DNA of 5,455 bases from Natronomonas sp. (lineage in GTDB: Archaea > Halobacteriota > Halobacteria > Halobacteriales > Haloarculaceae). The translations under genes were made by a program, and so were the position numbers. The stretch covers positions 1-5,455 of the forward strand of contig SKKJ01000132.1 in NCBI GenBank assembly GCA_007121575.1, read 5' to 3'. Of the stretch, positions 1 to 5,455 are shown in pieces (positions within the stretch are counted from its first letter, which is position 1; each line of letters begins with the position of its first letter). Under the pieces are notes generated by a model. It was given only the letters and a program-made list of their open reading frames with translations. It ran no database searches and was not told where the DNA came from.

Positions 1-458
<458 letters not shown>

Positions 459-462
<4 letters not shown>

Positions 463-728
463 CGGGTTTCACCTCGGTCGAACGTTCGCTGTGCCCCTTC
501 TTCGTCGTCCGGTGACGTGTGAGCGATATCGGCGAGCGTTGCATCGCTATCGGTCTCCGTGTCGTGTTCGTCACCGTTTACGGCGTCGTGTTCGCCACCG
601 TCAGCGGCGATAACCCGTCCACGCCCGTAGGTTTGTGTGTCACCGAACGCCCGGCCCGAATATGGATCGGTGTGGCTCATCTGTCCCAACGTTTTTTTCT
701 TATCTGTCGTCTCTGCTTCGTTTGTCAT
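459..728 (-). CDS. Small acidic protein of unknown function with duplicated L-x2-[MI]-[SA]-H-T-x-P motif
   Basis: An 89-residue protein between ilvC and leuC that I cannot assign to a named family. It has 21 Asp/Glu against 9 Lys/Arg, no Cys, no signal peptide and no membrane segment, so it is a soluble and probably poorly ordered cytoplasmic protein. A motif occurs twice. Residues 14-37 give L-G-Q-M-S-H-T-D-P, then ten residues, then T-Y-G-R-G. Residues 65-86 give L-A-D-I-A-H-T-S-P, then eight residues, then T-F-D-R-G. An acidic linker (about 43-62) separates the copies. The gene starts 6 nt after the ilvC stop. A GAGG at 740-743 lies 11 nt before its ATG, which is rather far. Its TGA overlaps the leuC ATG. 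The halophile-like composition, tight packing and internal repeat make it a real gene. A role in regulating or assembling the pathway enzymes is only inference from position. Codons 10-12 include a run of seven A. Confidence 0.85.
469..475 (-). promoter_or_regulatory. Shine-Dalgarno site of leuC
   Basis: The minus strand reads GAGGTGA, a seven-base complement to the archaeal 16S rRNA 3' end, 6 nt before the leuC ATG. It lies inside the last codons of the upstream 89-codon gene, where it encodes part of the R-G-E ending. Together with the ATGA overlap this suggests strong initiation on leuC, coupled to translation of the small gene. Confidence 0.8.
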
Positions 729-734
729 ATCTCG

Positions 735-1730
735 TTATTCCTCGCCCCACGCGAACAGTGCGCGCAGGTCTTTACCGACCTCTTCGATGTCGTGGTTCTC
801 TTCGGCTTCCCGGAGCCGTTTGTAGCTCGGCCTGCCGGCTTGGTTCTCCGAAATCCATTCGCGTGCGAACGTTCCGTCCTGTACGCCTTCGAGGATCTCC
901 TCCATCGTCTCGCGAACGTGGTCGTCGATTACCTCGTCACCTCGGGTCAATCCACCGTACTCTGCGGTGTCGGAGACGGAATTCCACATCTCCATGTTTC
1001 CACCTTCATACATCAGATCAACGATGAGTTTGAGTTCGTTCAAACACTCGAAGTACGCCATCTCGCGGCTGTATCCGGCGTCGACAAGCGTTTCATAGCC
1101 CGTCTTGACAAGCGATGTGACGCCGCCACAGAGGACTGCCTGTTCACCGAAGATGTCTGATTCGGTCTCTTCGCGGAACGTCGTTTCGATGACACCGGCT
1201 CGCGTACAGCCGATACCCTTCGCGTAGGCGAGAGCGGTTTCGGTCGCGCTGCCTGTCGCGTCGCGATAGACGGCGAACAGCCCGGGCGTCCCCTCGTCGT
1301 TCACGAAGTTACGTCGGACGAGATGGCCGGGTGATTTCGGTGCGATCATGGTGACGTCGATTCCTTCGTCGGGTTCGATCTGTCCGTAGTGGATGTTGAA
1401 CCCGTGTGCGAACTGCAGCGTGTCACCCTCCGTGATGACGTCTCGGATCTCTTCATAGAGCGCTGGCTGAACCGTATCCGGAACGAGAACGCTCACGATG
1501 TCGCCTTGCTTTGCCGCCTCTCGCGGCGTCGTCACTTCGAGACCGTCTGCCTCCGCGGTGTCCCACGATGAGGAGTCTTCGCGAAGTCCAACAACCACGT
1601 CGACGCCCGACTCGCTGAGATTCAGTGCGTGGGCGTGTCCTTGGCTTCCGTATCCGAGGACGGCTACGGTTTTGTCTTCGAGTACGGTGCTGTCTGCGTC
1701 GTCGTCGTAGTAGATCGTTGTATCTGTCAT
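735..1730 (-). CDS. ilvC: Ketol-acid reductoisomerase, class I
   Basis: Isomerises and reduces 2-acetolactate or 2-aceto-2-hydroxybutyrate to the dihydroxy acids of valine/leucine and isoleucine synthesis, using Mg2+ and NAD(P)H. The 331-residue length is normal for class I. The N-terminal Rossmann domain has [13 protein letters not shown] at 26-38. The cofactor loop G-L-R-E-D-S-S-S-W (48-56) has an Arg and Ser residues as in NADPH-preferring enzymes. Active-site residues visible by family comparison are H109 (FAHGFNIH), K132 (APKSPGH), metal ligands D192 and E196 ([12 protein letters not shown]), E228 and E232 ([13 protein letters not shown]), and S253 in the S-D-T-A-E-Y-G segment. The gene begins 11 nt after the ilvN stop, and I see no Shine-Dalgarno sequence before its ATG, unlike ilvN and leuC. 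It is intact. Cofactor preference is inferred from the loop only. Confidence 0.97.
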   Translation of the reverse strand: MTDTTIYYDDDADSTVLEDKTVAVLGYGSQGHAHALNLSESGVDVVVGLREDSSSWDTAEADGLEVTTPREAAKQGDIVSVLVPDTVQPALYEEIRDVITEGDTLQFAHGFNIHYGQIEPDEGIDVTMIAPKSPGHLVRRNFVNDEGTPGLFAVYRDATGSATETALAYAKGIGCTRAGVIETTFREETESDIFGEQAVLCGGVTSLVKTGYETLVDAGYSREMAYFECLNELKLIVDLMYEGGNMEMWNSVSDTAEYGGLTRGDEVIDDHVRETMEEILEGVQDGTFAREWISENQAGRPSYKRLREAEENHDIEEVGKDLRALFAWGEE

Positions 1731-1741
1731 TGTTTTCGTTG

Positions 1742-2374
1742 TTAGGTGTGTTTCGCTTCGACCCGTGCGGTCTCTTCTTCGCCCCGCGCGAGGGCTGCTT
1801 GTCCGGTTCGTGCGATCTCCCGGATGTTAAACTGTTTGAAGGCGTCGATCGCATCGTCGATCTTGTTCTCTGAGCCGGTGATCTGGACGGTAACTGTCCG
1901 TGGTCCGGCGTCGAGCGTTTCGCCGTCGTACATCTCGGTGATCGCGTGCACCTTGTCCGGTTCGTCGCCATCGACTTTCACGATGACGAGTTCACGCGCC
2001 ACCGGATTCGAATCCAGCTCCCGAACGTGAACGACCGGAATCAGCCGGTTCAGTTGCTTTCTGATCTGTTCGATACCCGGATCGGGCTCTTCGACGACGA
2101 GGGTGATTCGGGAATACCCCTCGTTCTGCGTCGGACCGACGGTTAGCGATTCGATGTTGAACTGCCGTCGGTGAAACAGCCCTGAAACCCGCGCCAGCAC
2201 GCCCGGTTCGTTCTTGACGTACGCCGAAATCGTCGTCCGCCGCGGCTTCGGTTCGGCTTCGATCTCCGGATCGATTCGGATCCCTTGGGAGTTTCGCCGC
2301 CCGATCGGACGCGTTCGCTCTTCCGGACGCGGGCCTTCGAGACCCCGTCGCTGGACGTCTTGTCGGCGGCTCAT
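1742..2374 (-). CDS. ilvN: Acetolactate synthase small (regulatory) subunit
   Basis: ACT-domain subunit that activates IlvB and usually gives valine feedback inhibition. The 210 residues compare with about 160 in E. coli IlvH; much of the excess is an N-terminal extension of about 46 residues with 12 Arg, ending in [13 protein letters not shown]. The ACT domain spans roughly 47-120 ([15 protein letters not shown], then [11 protein letters not shown]). N55, G58 and N73 align with E. coli IlvH N11, G14 and N29, known valine-site positions, so valine sensing is probably kept. The C-terminal domain (about 127-195) ends in the typical [14 protein letters not shown]. The start is fixed by the ATGA overlap with the ilvB stop and by a GGAGG 7 nt upstream, and there is no other Met before residue 148. 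The overlap suggests coupled translation with the catalytic subunit. Confidence 0.96.
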   Translation of the reverse strand: MSRRQDVQRRGLEGPRPEERTRPIGRRNSQGIRIDPEIEAEPKPRRTTISAYVKNEPGVLARVSGLFHRRQFNIESLTVGPTQNEGYSRITLVVEEPDPGIEQIRKQLNRLIPVVHVRELDSNPVARELVIVKVDGDEPDKVHAITEMYDGETLDAGPRTVTVQITGSENKIDDAIDAFKQFNIREIARTGQAALARGEEETARVEAKHT

Positions 2375-4113
2375 AGTTGATCCTCCGTCAATGCGAACAG
2401 TCCGTTGTCGCCGCCACTCGGCACCATCGGATAGACCTTTTCATCGGGATCGATGTAGACGTCGACGACGCTTGGCCCATCGTAGGCGAGCGCTTCTTCG
2501 ATGACGTCATCGACTTCGTCGTCGGTGTCGATGCGGAATCCGCGAGCGCCGAACGCTTCCGCAAGCGCATCGAATTCGGGAACCCACGGGTACTCCGATG
2601 CCATATGTCGCTCGTCGAAGAAGACGTCCTGCCATTGGCGAACCATTCCGATCGCCTTGTTGTTGAGGATCACGACGGTAATGTCGAGGTTCTCTCGAAC
2701 GGCAACCGACAGCTCTTGGCACGTCATCAAAAACGAGCCATCGCCGTCGAAACAGACGACGTCTCTGTCGGGTGCGGCGAGTTTCGCACCGATCGCGGCT
2801 GGCAGTCCATAGCCCATCGTTCCGAGACCGTGAGAGGAAACCCACGTTCGCGGCTGGGTCCACGTCCAGTACTGCCACGCCCACATCTGATGTTGACCGA
2901 CGCCGGTCGTCACGATCGTATCGTCGTCGGTCGCTTCATCGAATCGCTCGACGATATACTGTGGTTTGACGGGCGCATCCTCCGGCGCTGCATAGTCCAT
3001 CGGATACTCTTGTTTCCACATATCGCACTGTTCGAGCCACGCCTCTGTCGAGGGCGAGCCAGTCATCGCGTCCGCGAACTGTCCGAGGACCGCTTTCGCG
3101 TCCCCGATCAGCGGATGATCCGCCTCGATGTTCTTCGAGACTTCCGCCGGATCGATGTCGATGTGGATAATCTCAGCATCCGGCGCAAACGTTTCGACGC
3201 CGCCCGTCAATCGGTCGGCGAACCGGGTCCCGATCGCGAGCATGCAGTCGGTCATCGTGATCGCCATGTTGGCGTATCCGGTGCCGTGCATACCGGCAAT
3301 CTCCAGCGACAGCTCGTGATCTTCCGGGAACGCACCGGTCCCTGGCATCGTCGTGATGACGGGGATTTCGTGTTCGATCGCGAACGATCGGAGCTCCTCG
3401 CTCGCGTCGGCTTTGATCACGCCGCCGCCGGCGAGAATGACCGGCTTTTCGGCCTGCCGAAGCGCTGCCGCCGCCGCCGCGACGGCGTCCGGATCTGCGG
3501 TTTCCGGTGGCTCGTATGTGTCCGGTAGCGTCGGTGCCCCGGGGTCTCGGTCTGTCTCACCGTTCGTGATGTTTTTTGGGAGGTCGACCAGTGTCGAGCC
3601 TTGTCGACCGTGCTTCGCGAGCGCGAACGCCGTCCCGACGTCCGTTCCGACCGAATCGGGATCGTCGGCGAACACGTTCGCCTTCGTGACTGGACTGGTG
3701 ATCCCGACGGCATCGGTCTCTTGGAAGACGTCGTTGCCGACGACATCCGTTGGGACCTGGCCCGTCAGTGCGATTAGCGGATTTGAGTCCATATTGGCGT
3801 CGGCGATTCCCGTCACGAGATTCGCAGCCCCGGGGCCCGAGGTCGCCATACAGACGCCGGGTTCGCCGGTCACGACTCCGTATGCGGTGGCCGCGTGGAC
3901 TGCCCCCTGCTCGTGCGCCATCGTGATATGTCTCATATCCGATCGGTAGAGCGAGTCATAGACCGGCATGATCGCGCCGCCCTGAACGCCGAAGAGATGT
4001 TCGACGCCGGCGTTTTCGAGAGCGCGTACAACTGCATCCGCACCGTTCGTGACCGCCGTTGGTTCGCGCTCCGTTTCTGTGTCCCGTGGTGCTTGTGCTT
4101 GCTCGCCGCTCAT
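2371..4113 (-). CDS. ilvB: Acetolactate synthase large (catalytic) subunit
   Basis: Thiamine-diphosphate enzyme that condenses two pyruvates to 2-acetolactate, or pyruvate with 2-oxobutyrate to acetohydroxybutyrate, the first common step of branched-chain synthesis. At 580 residues it is full length. In the N-terminal ThDP domain the catalytic glutamate is E68 (A-H-E-Q-G-A-V-H-A-A), followed by TSGPGAANLVTG (91-102). The central domain (about 207-350) carries the FAD-related fold. The C-terminal ThDP domain has GDGSF at 457-461 through NN at 484-485, with D458 and N485 as likely Mg2+ ligands, and W494 in R-Q-W-Q, matching the plant herbicide-site Trp574. P121 and D300 match plant Pro197 and Asp376, while plant Ala205 is V129 here. 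These features point to anabolic AHAS rather than a catabolic synthase or glyoxylate carboligase, as does the ilvN neighbour. No ATG, GTG or TTG lies upstream in frame before a stop, and no Shine-Dalgarno is seen. Confidence 0.97.
   Translation of the reverse strand: MSGEQAQAPRDTETEREPTAVTNGADAVVRALENAGVEHLFGVQGGAIMPVYDSLYRSDMRHITMAHEQGAVHAATAYGVVTGEPGVCMATSGPGAANLVTGIADANMDSNPLIALTGQVPTDVVGNDVFQETDAVGITSPVTKANVFADDPDSVGTDVGTAFALAKHGRQGSTLVDLPKNITNGETDRDPGAPTLPDTYEPPETADPDAVAAAAAALRQAEKPVILAGGGVIKADASEELRSFAIEHEIPVITTMPGTGAFPEDHELSLEIAGMHGTGYANMAITMTDCMLAIGTRFADRLTGGVETFAPDAEIIHIDIDPAEVSKNIEADHPLIGDAKAVLGQFADAMTGSPSTEAWLEQCDMWKQEYPMDYAAPEDAPVKPQYIVERFDEATDDDTIVTTGVGQHQMWAWQYWTWTQPRTWVSSHGLGTMGYGLPAAIGAKLAAPDRDVVCFDGDGSFLMTCQELSVAVRENLDITVVILNNKAIGMVRQWQDVFFDERHMASEYPWVPEFDALAEAFGARGFRIDTDDEVDDVIEEALAYDGPSVVDVYIDPDEKVYPMVPSGGDNGLFALTEDQL
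2382..2386 (-). promoter_or_regulatory. Shine-Dalgarno site of ilvN
   Basis: The minus strand reads GGAGG followed by a 7-nt spacer and the ilvN ATG. It lies within the final ilvB codons. It supports the long form of IlvN, with the basic N-terminal extension, as the translated product. Confidence 0.8.
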
Positions 4114-4158
4114 TGCTCGTCTGCTGCTGGATACCGTCGATGGGTGTCTCGTTTGTGC

Positions 4159-4174
4159 ATTATTCCGACTATAG
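4159..4174 (-). promoter_or_regulatory. Candidate proximal ilvB promoter (TATA-like elements)
   Basis: The minus strand has CTATAG (4174-4169), then C-G-G directly followed by AATAAT (4164-4159). Archaeal transcription usually starts about 25 nt downstream of the TATA box, which would put the start near 4136-4146 and give ilvB a 5' leader of about 22-32 nt. Neither hexamer is a strong haloarchaeal TATA match, so this is one of two alternatives. Confidence 0.3.
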
Positions 4175-4217
4175 GGTGTTCTGTGGCCGATGCAAACCGG
4201 GGATGAAGAGAATGTGG

Positions 4218-4238
4218 TGTCGGGGCTACGCCCCTACA
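4218..4238. repeat. Imperfect 21-bp inverted repeat / hairpin upstream of ilvB
   Basis: The minus strand reads TGT-A-GGGGC-GTA-GCCCC-G-ACA: eight of nine arm positions pair (one A/G mismatch) around a three-base loop, with a perfect GGGGC/GCCCC core. On the RNA this would be a compact GC-rich hairpin 105 nt before the ilvB start codon. It is followed by a mixed pyrimidine stretch (ATTCTCTTCATCC), not a T-run, so it is not a classic bacterial-type terminator. It could be a leader RNA structure, a protein-binding palindrome, or a trace of a mobile-element end. Confidence 0.6.
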
Positions 4239-4300
4239 ATATCGGTTACGACGCTGACGGTATCCGAAAAAACCACCGCGGTCGGTATCGCATCCGTCAT
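4226..4300 (-). CDS. Possible 24-codon Val/Ile-rich leader ORF of ilvB (speculative)
   Basis: ATG at 4300-4298 opens a 24-residue frame starting MTDAIPTAVVF and ending D-I-V-G-A. It has six Val and two Ile (one third of residues), no Leu and three Asp with no basic residue, so it looks more halophile-like than the basic frame overlapping it. Its TAG stop lies inside the GGGGC-GTA-GCCCC hairpin. A TATA-like CTTATG centred near 4330 would start transcription around 4303-4305, making this ORF nearly leaderless, a common arrangement in haloarchaea. An in-frame ATG at 4330 would extend it to 34 codons. I see no Shine-Dalgarno. Leader-peptide attenuation is well known for bacterial ilv operons; I know of no established haloarchaeal case. 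Chance occurrence is quite possible. Confidence 0.25.
   Translation of the reverse strand: MTDAIPTAVVFSDTVSVVTDIVGA
4267..4272 (-). terminator. T6 tract, possible archaeal intrinsic terminator or attenuator site
   Basis: The minus strand reads GGTGG followed by TTTTTT and CGG. Archaeal RNA polymerase can terminate at short U-runs without a hairpin, and this is the only minus-strand run of this length between leuA and ilvB. It lies about 150 nt after the leuA stop. It could end leuA transcripts, or act as a conditional stop within the candidate leader. A single six-T run is weak evidence. Confidence 0.25.
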
Positions 4301-4324
4301 TATGCTCGTTTTTCGTCCGTGAGC

Positions 4325-4338
4325 GAACATAAGTGTTC
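4325..4338 (-). promoter_or_regulatory. Palindrome GAACA-CTTA-TGTTC over a TATA-like element
   Basis: A perfect 5-bp inverted repeat with a 4-nt spacer has the hexamer CTTATG spanning its centre, preceded on the minus strand by C-G-G-A-A, which resembles a TFB recognition element. If CTTATG is the TATA box, transcription would start near 4303-4305. A repressor binding the palindrome would then block TBP/TFB. This is a plausible distal promoter-operator for ilvB; the function is inferred from pattern alone. Confidence 0.35.
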
Positions 4339-4367
4339 CGCGTCGCACCGCTATCGGCCGTCGCGCG

Positions 4368-4392
4368 GGTACGCTGTACCGGTTGCTGTACC
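4368..4392. repeat. Doubled GCTGTACC with inverted GGTAC half-site
   Basis: On the plus strand, GCTGTACC occurs at 4373-4380 and again at 4385-4392, a 12-bp period (just over one helical turn). GGTAC at 4368-4372 forms a perfect inverted repeat with GTACC at 4376-4380 (3-nt spacer). The cluster is about 40-60 bp upstream of the CTTATG element, a suitable place for a transcription factor. No factor can be named from the sequence. Confidence 0.4.
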
Positions 4393-4420
4393 GGCGGGCG
4401 AACGACCGACACCGACATCC

Positions 4421-5455
4421 TCAGATCCGAACCTCCTCGTGTCGGATCCCGACATCACGAGCGATCTCTTTGAGCCGCTCGAAGGTGATCCGCTCTTTTT
4501 GTGCCCCGCGGTCTTTGACTATGCGGGTCACTTCGCGGACCTCGGCTTCGGTCGGATCGAAGCCGGCGTCCTGTAGCCGCTCGCGCACAGAGTGGGTTCC
4601 GGTGTGTTTACCCAACACCAACTCTCTGGTCGCGCCGACCATTTCGGGTGTCATTACGCCGGGTTCGAACGTATCGGCGTTTTCGATGATACCCGCAGCG
4701 TGAATCCCCGATTCGTGAGAGAACGCGTTGTCGCCCACGATCGGCTTGTTCGCGGGGATCGGAATGTCGCTTTTCGCTTCGACGATGCGGGCCAGCTCCG
4801 TGATCCGCGTCGTGTCGATGCCGGTATCGACGTCGTAGAGCGCTTCGAGCGCCATCACGACCTCTTCGTAGGCCGCGTTTCCGGCGCGTTCACCGATCCC
4901 GTTGACGGACACCTGCGCCTGTGCGGCACCCGCTTCATACCCCGAGAGGGCGTTGGCTGCCGCGAGTCCGAAGTCGTCGTGCGTGTGGACGTCAACGTTC
5001 GCGTCCGTGTGCGCACAGACGTTCTCGATCATATCGTAGAACCGTCGCGGCGTGGCGACGCCGACCGTGTCCGGAATGTTTATCCAGTCCACTCCCACTT
5101 CGGAGACGGACTCGATGATCTCGATCAGGTACTGTTCATCGGTGCGCGTCGCGTCCATCGGCGAGAACATACAGGTCACGCCCGCGTCTTTCACGCGCTC
5201 GACGCAGGCAACCGACCGCTCAAGCGCCTCTTGGCGCGTGGCGTGCATTGAATCCTGTAGCTGGATGTCGCTGGTGGATGCGAAAACGTGCACCATCTCG
5301 ACGCCGGAATCCAACGCGGCGTCGATGTCTTTGTCCACGACCCGGGCGAGCCCGGCAACCGTGGTCGACGTGGCCTCGGCGATGTCTCGAACGGCTTCGA
5401 ACTCCGCGTCTGAGTTTACCGGGAATCCGGCCTCGATGACGTGGGTTCCCATGTC
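4421..5455 (-). CDS. leuA: 2-isopropylmalate / (R)-citramalate synthase family protein, N-terminus beyond right edge
   Basis: DRE-TIM metallolyase-family acyltransferase. It condenses acetyl-CoA with 2-oxoisovalerate (LeuA, leucine) or with pyruvate (CimA, isoleucine from pyruvate). 344 residues are visible. The Met at 5452 is internal: Asp-Met-Gly leads straight into the core V-I-E-A-G-F-P, so some 45-50 residues, including the catalytic R-D-G-x-Q segment, are missing. Counting from that Met, visible motifs are metal ligands H156 and H158 (HTHDDFG, 156-162), VNGIGERAGN (183-192), HESGIHAAGI (246-255) and LGKHTGTHSV (280-289). The protein ends after the helical subdomain (F-E-R-L-K-E-I-A-R-D-V-G) with no room for the roughly 120-residue C-terminal domain that binds leucine in classical LeuA. 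Operon context fits either reaction, and substrate choice cannot be read from this part. The symbol leuA is used for the family; cimA is the main alternative. Confidence 0.88.
   Translation of the reverse strand, partial: DMGTHVIEAGFPVNSDAEFEAVRDIAEATSTTVAGLARVVDKDIDAALDSGVEMVHVFASTSDIQLQDSMHATRQEALERSVACVERVKDAGVTCMFSPMDATRTDEQYLIEIIESVSEVGVDWINIPDTVGVATPRRFYDMIENVCAHTDANVDVHTHDDFGLAAANALSGYEAGAAQAQVSVNGIGERAGNAAYEEVVMALEALYDVDTGIDTTRITELARIVEAKSDIPIPANKPIVGDNAFSHESGIHAAGIIENADTFEPGVMTPEMVGATRELVLGKHTGTHSVRERLQDAGFDPTEAEVREVTRIVKDRGAQKERITFERLKEIARDVGIRHEEVRI

Larger units (their letters stand above)
4114..4420. other. 307-nt leuA-ilvB intergenic region with several candidate control elements
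   Basis: I see no confident protein gene here on either strand. Reading from leuA toward ilvB on the minus strand it holds: a doubled GGTACAGC with an inverted half-site (4392-4368), a palindrome around CTTATG (4338-4325), a possible Val/Ile-rich short ORF (4300-4226), a T6 tract (4272-4267), a hairpin (4238-4218), and AT-rich TATA-like hexamers (4174-4159) near ilvB. A 102-codon minus-strand frame (4418-4110) spans the whole gap and ends by overlapping the ilvB start, but its composition is strongly basic and Arg-rich, unlike its neighbours. The region most likely contains the ilvB promoter and its control sites, and possibly the end of a leuA transcript. Confidence 0.75.

Noticed and set aside
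691..698. T7 run on the plus strand, resembling a terminator.
   Set aside because: No plus-strand gene precedes it. On the coding (minus) strand it is an A-run encoding Lys codons of the small protein.
519..1160. A 213-codon plus-strand frame across the small gene and ilvC.
   Set aside because: Antisense shadow. It spans two clear minus-strand genes and their junction, and has no recognisable domain.
1453..1971. A 172-codon minus-strand frame overlapping ilvC and ilvN.
   Set aside because: Extremely Arg-rich out-of-frame translation of two well-supported genes.
2377..3528. A long open frame on the plus strand (383 codons) opposite ilvB.
   Set aside because: It is the antisense shadow of a high-GC coding gene. 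The product is Arg/His-rich without recognisable domains, and the minus strand encodes a complete acetolactate synthase here.
4110..4418. A 102-codon minus-strand frame filling the leuA-ilvB gap, starting 2 nt after the leuA stop and overlapping the ilvB start by ATGA, with GAGGAGGT 12 nt upstream.
   Set aside because: The fit to the gap is striking, but the product has 16 Arg and 2 Lys against 9 acidic residues, shows no recognisable domain, and covers the hairpin, T-run and palindromes expected of a control region. The upstream GAGGAGGT is explained as leuA codons (E-E-V).
4421..5452. Taking the ATG at 5452 as the start of leuA.
   Set aside because: The residues after it are the middle of the conserved first part of the TIM barrel (V-I-E-A-G-F-P), and the frame is open to the window edge, so the true start lies outside.

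Overview
The window comes from a haloarchaeon (class Halobacteria). The proteins are rich in Asp and Glu and poor in Lys. The ribosome-binding sites that can be seen are GGAGG and GAGGTGA, complementary to the archaeal 16S 3' end. The gene set is a branched-chain amino acid operon of the haloarchaeal type. Every gene I accept lies on the minus strand, so transcription runs from the right edge to the left edge.

Layout in the direction of transcription: (1) 5455-4421, a LeuA/CimA-family acyltransferase (2-isopropylmalate or citramalate synthase) whose N-terminus is beyond the right edge. (2) 4420-4114, a 307-nt gap, the only sizeable non-coding stretch. It holds a doubled GCTGTACC element, a palindrome centred on a TATA-like hexamer, a possible 24-codon Val/Ile-rich leader ORF, a six-T tract, a hairpin containing that ORF's stop codon, and a second possible promoter close to ilvB. 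(3) 4113-2371, ilvB, catalytic subunit of acetolactate synthase. (4) 2374-1742, ilvN, its ACT-domain regulatory subunit, overlapping ilvB by ATGA. (5) 1730-735, ilvC, class I ketol-acid reductoisomerase. (6) 728-459, an 89-residue acidic protein of unknown function with an internally repeated motif. (7) 462-1, leuC, large subunit of isopropylmalate isomerase, overlapping the small gene by ATGA and cut by the left edge.

Together the genes cover acetolactate synthesis and reduction (the shared valine, isoleucine and leucine steps) and the entry and isomerisation steps of leucine or citramalate-route isoleucine synthesis. The partners leuD and leuB are probably just beyond the left edge, but they cannot be seen. 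From ilvB to leuC the genes are tightly packed (4-nt overlaps or gaps of 6-11 nt), so this block is almost certainly co-transcribed. Whether leuA shares the transcript is uncertain because of the gap.

The two most interesting items are the unnamed small protein inside the operon, and the ilvB upstream region, which resembles an attenuation-type leader. The small protein is a confident gene with unknown function. The leader is a speculative reading of real sequence elements.
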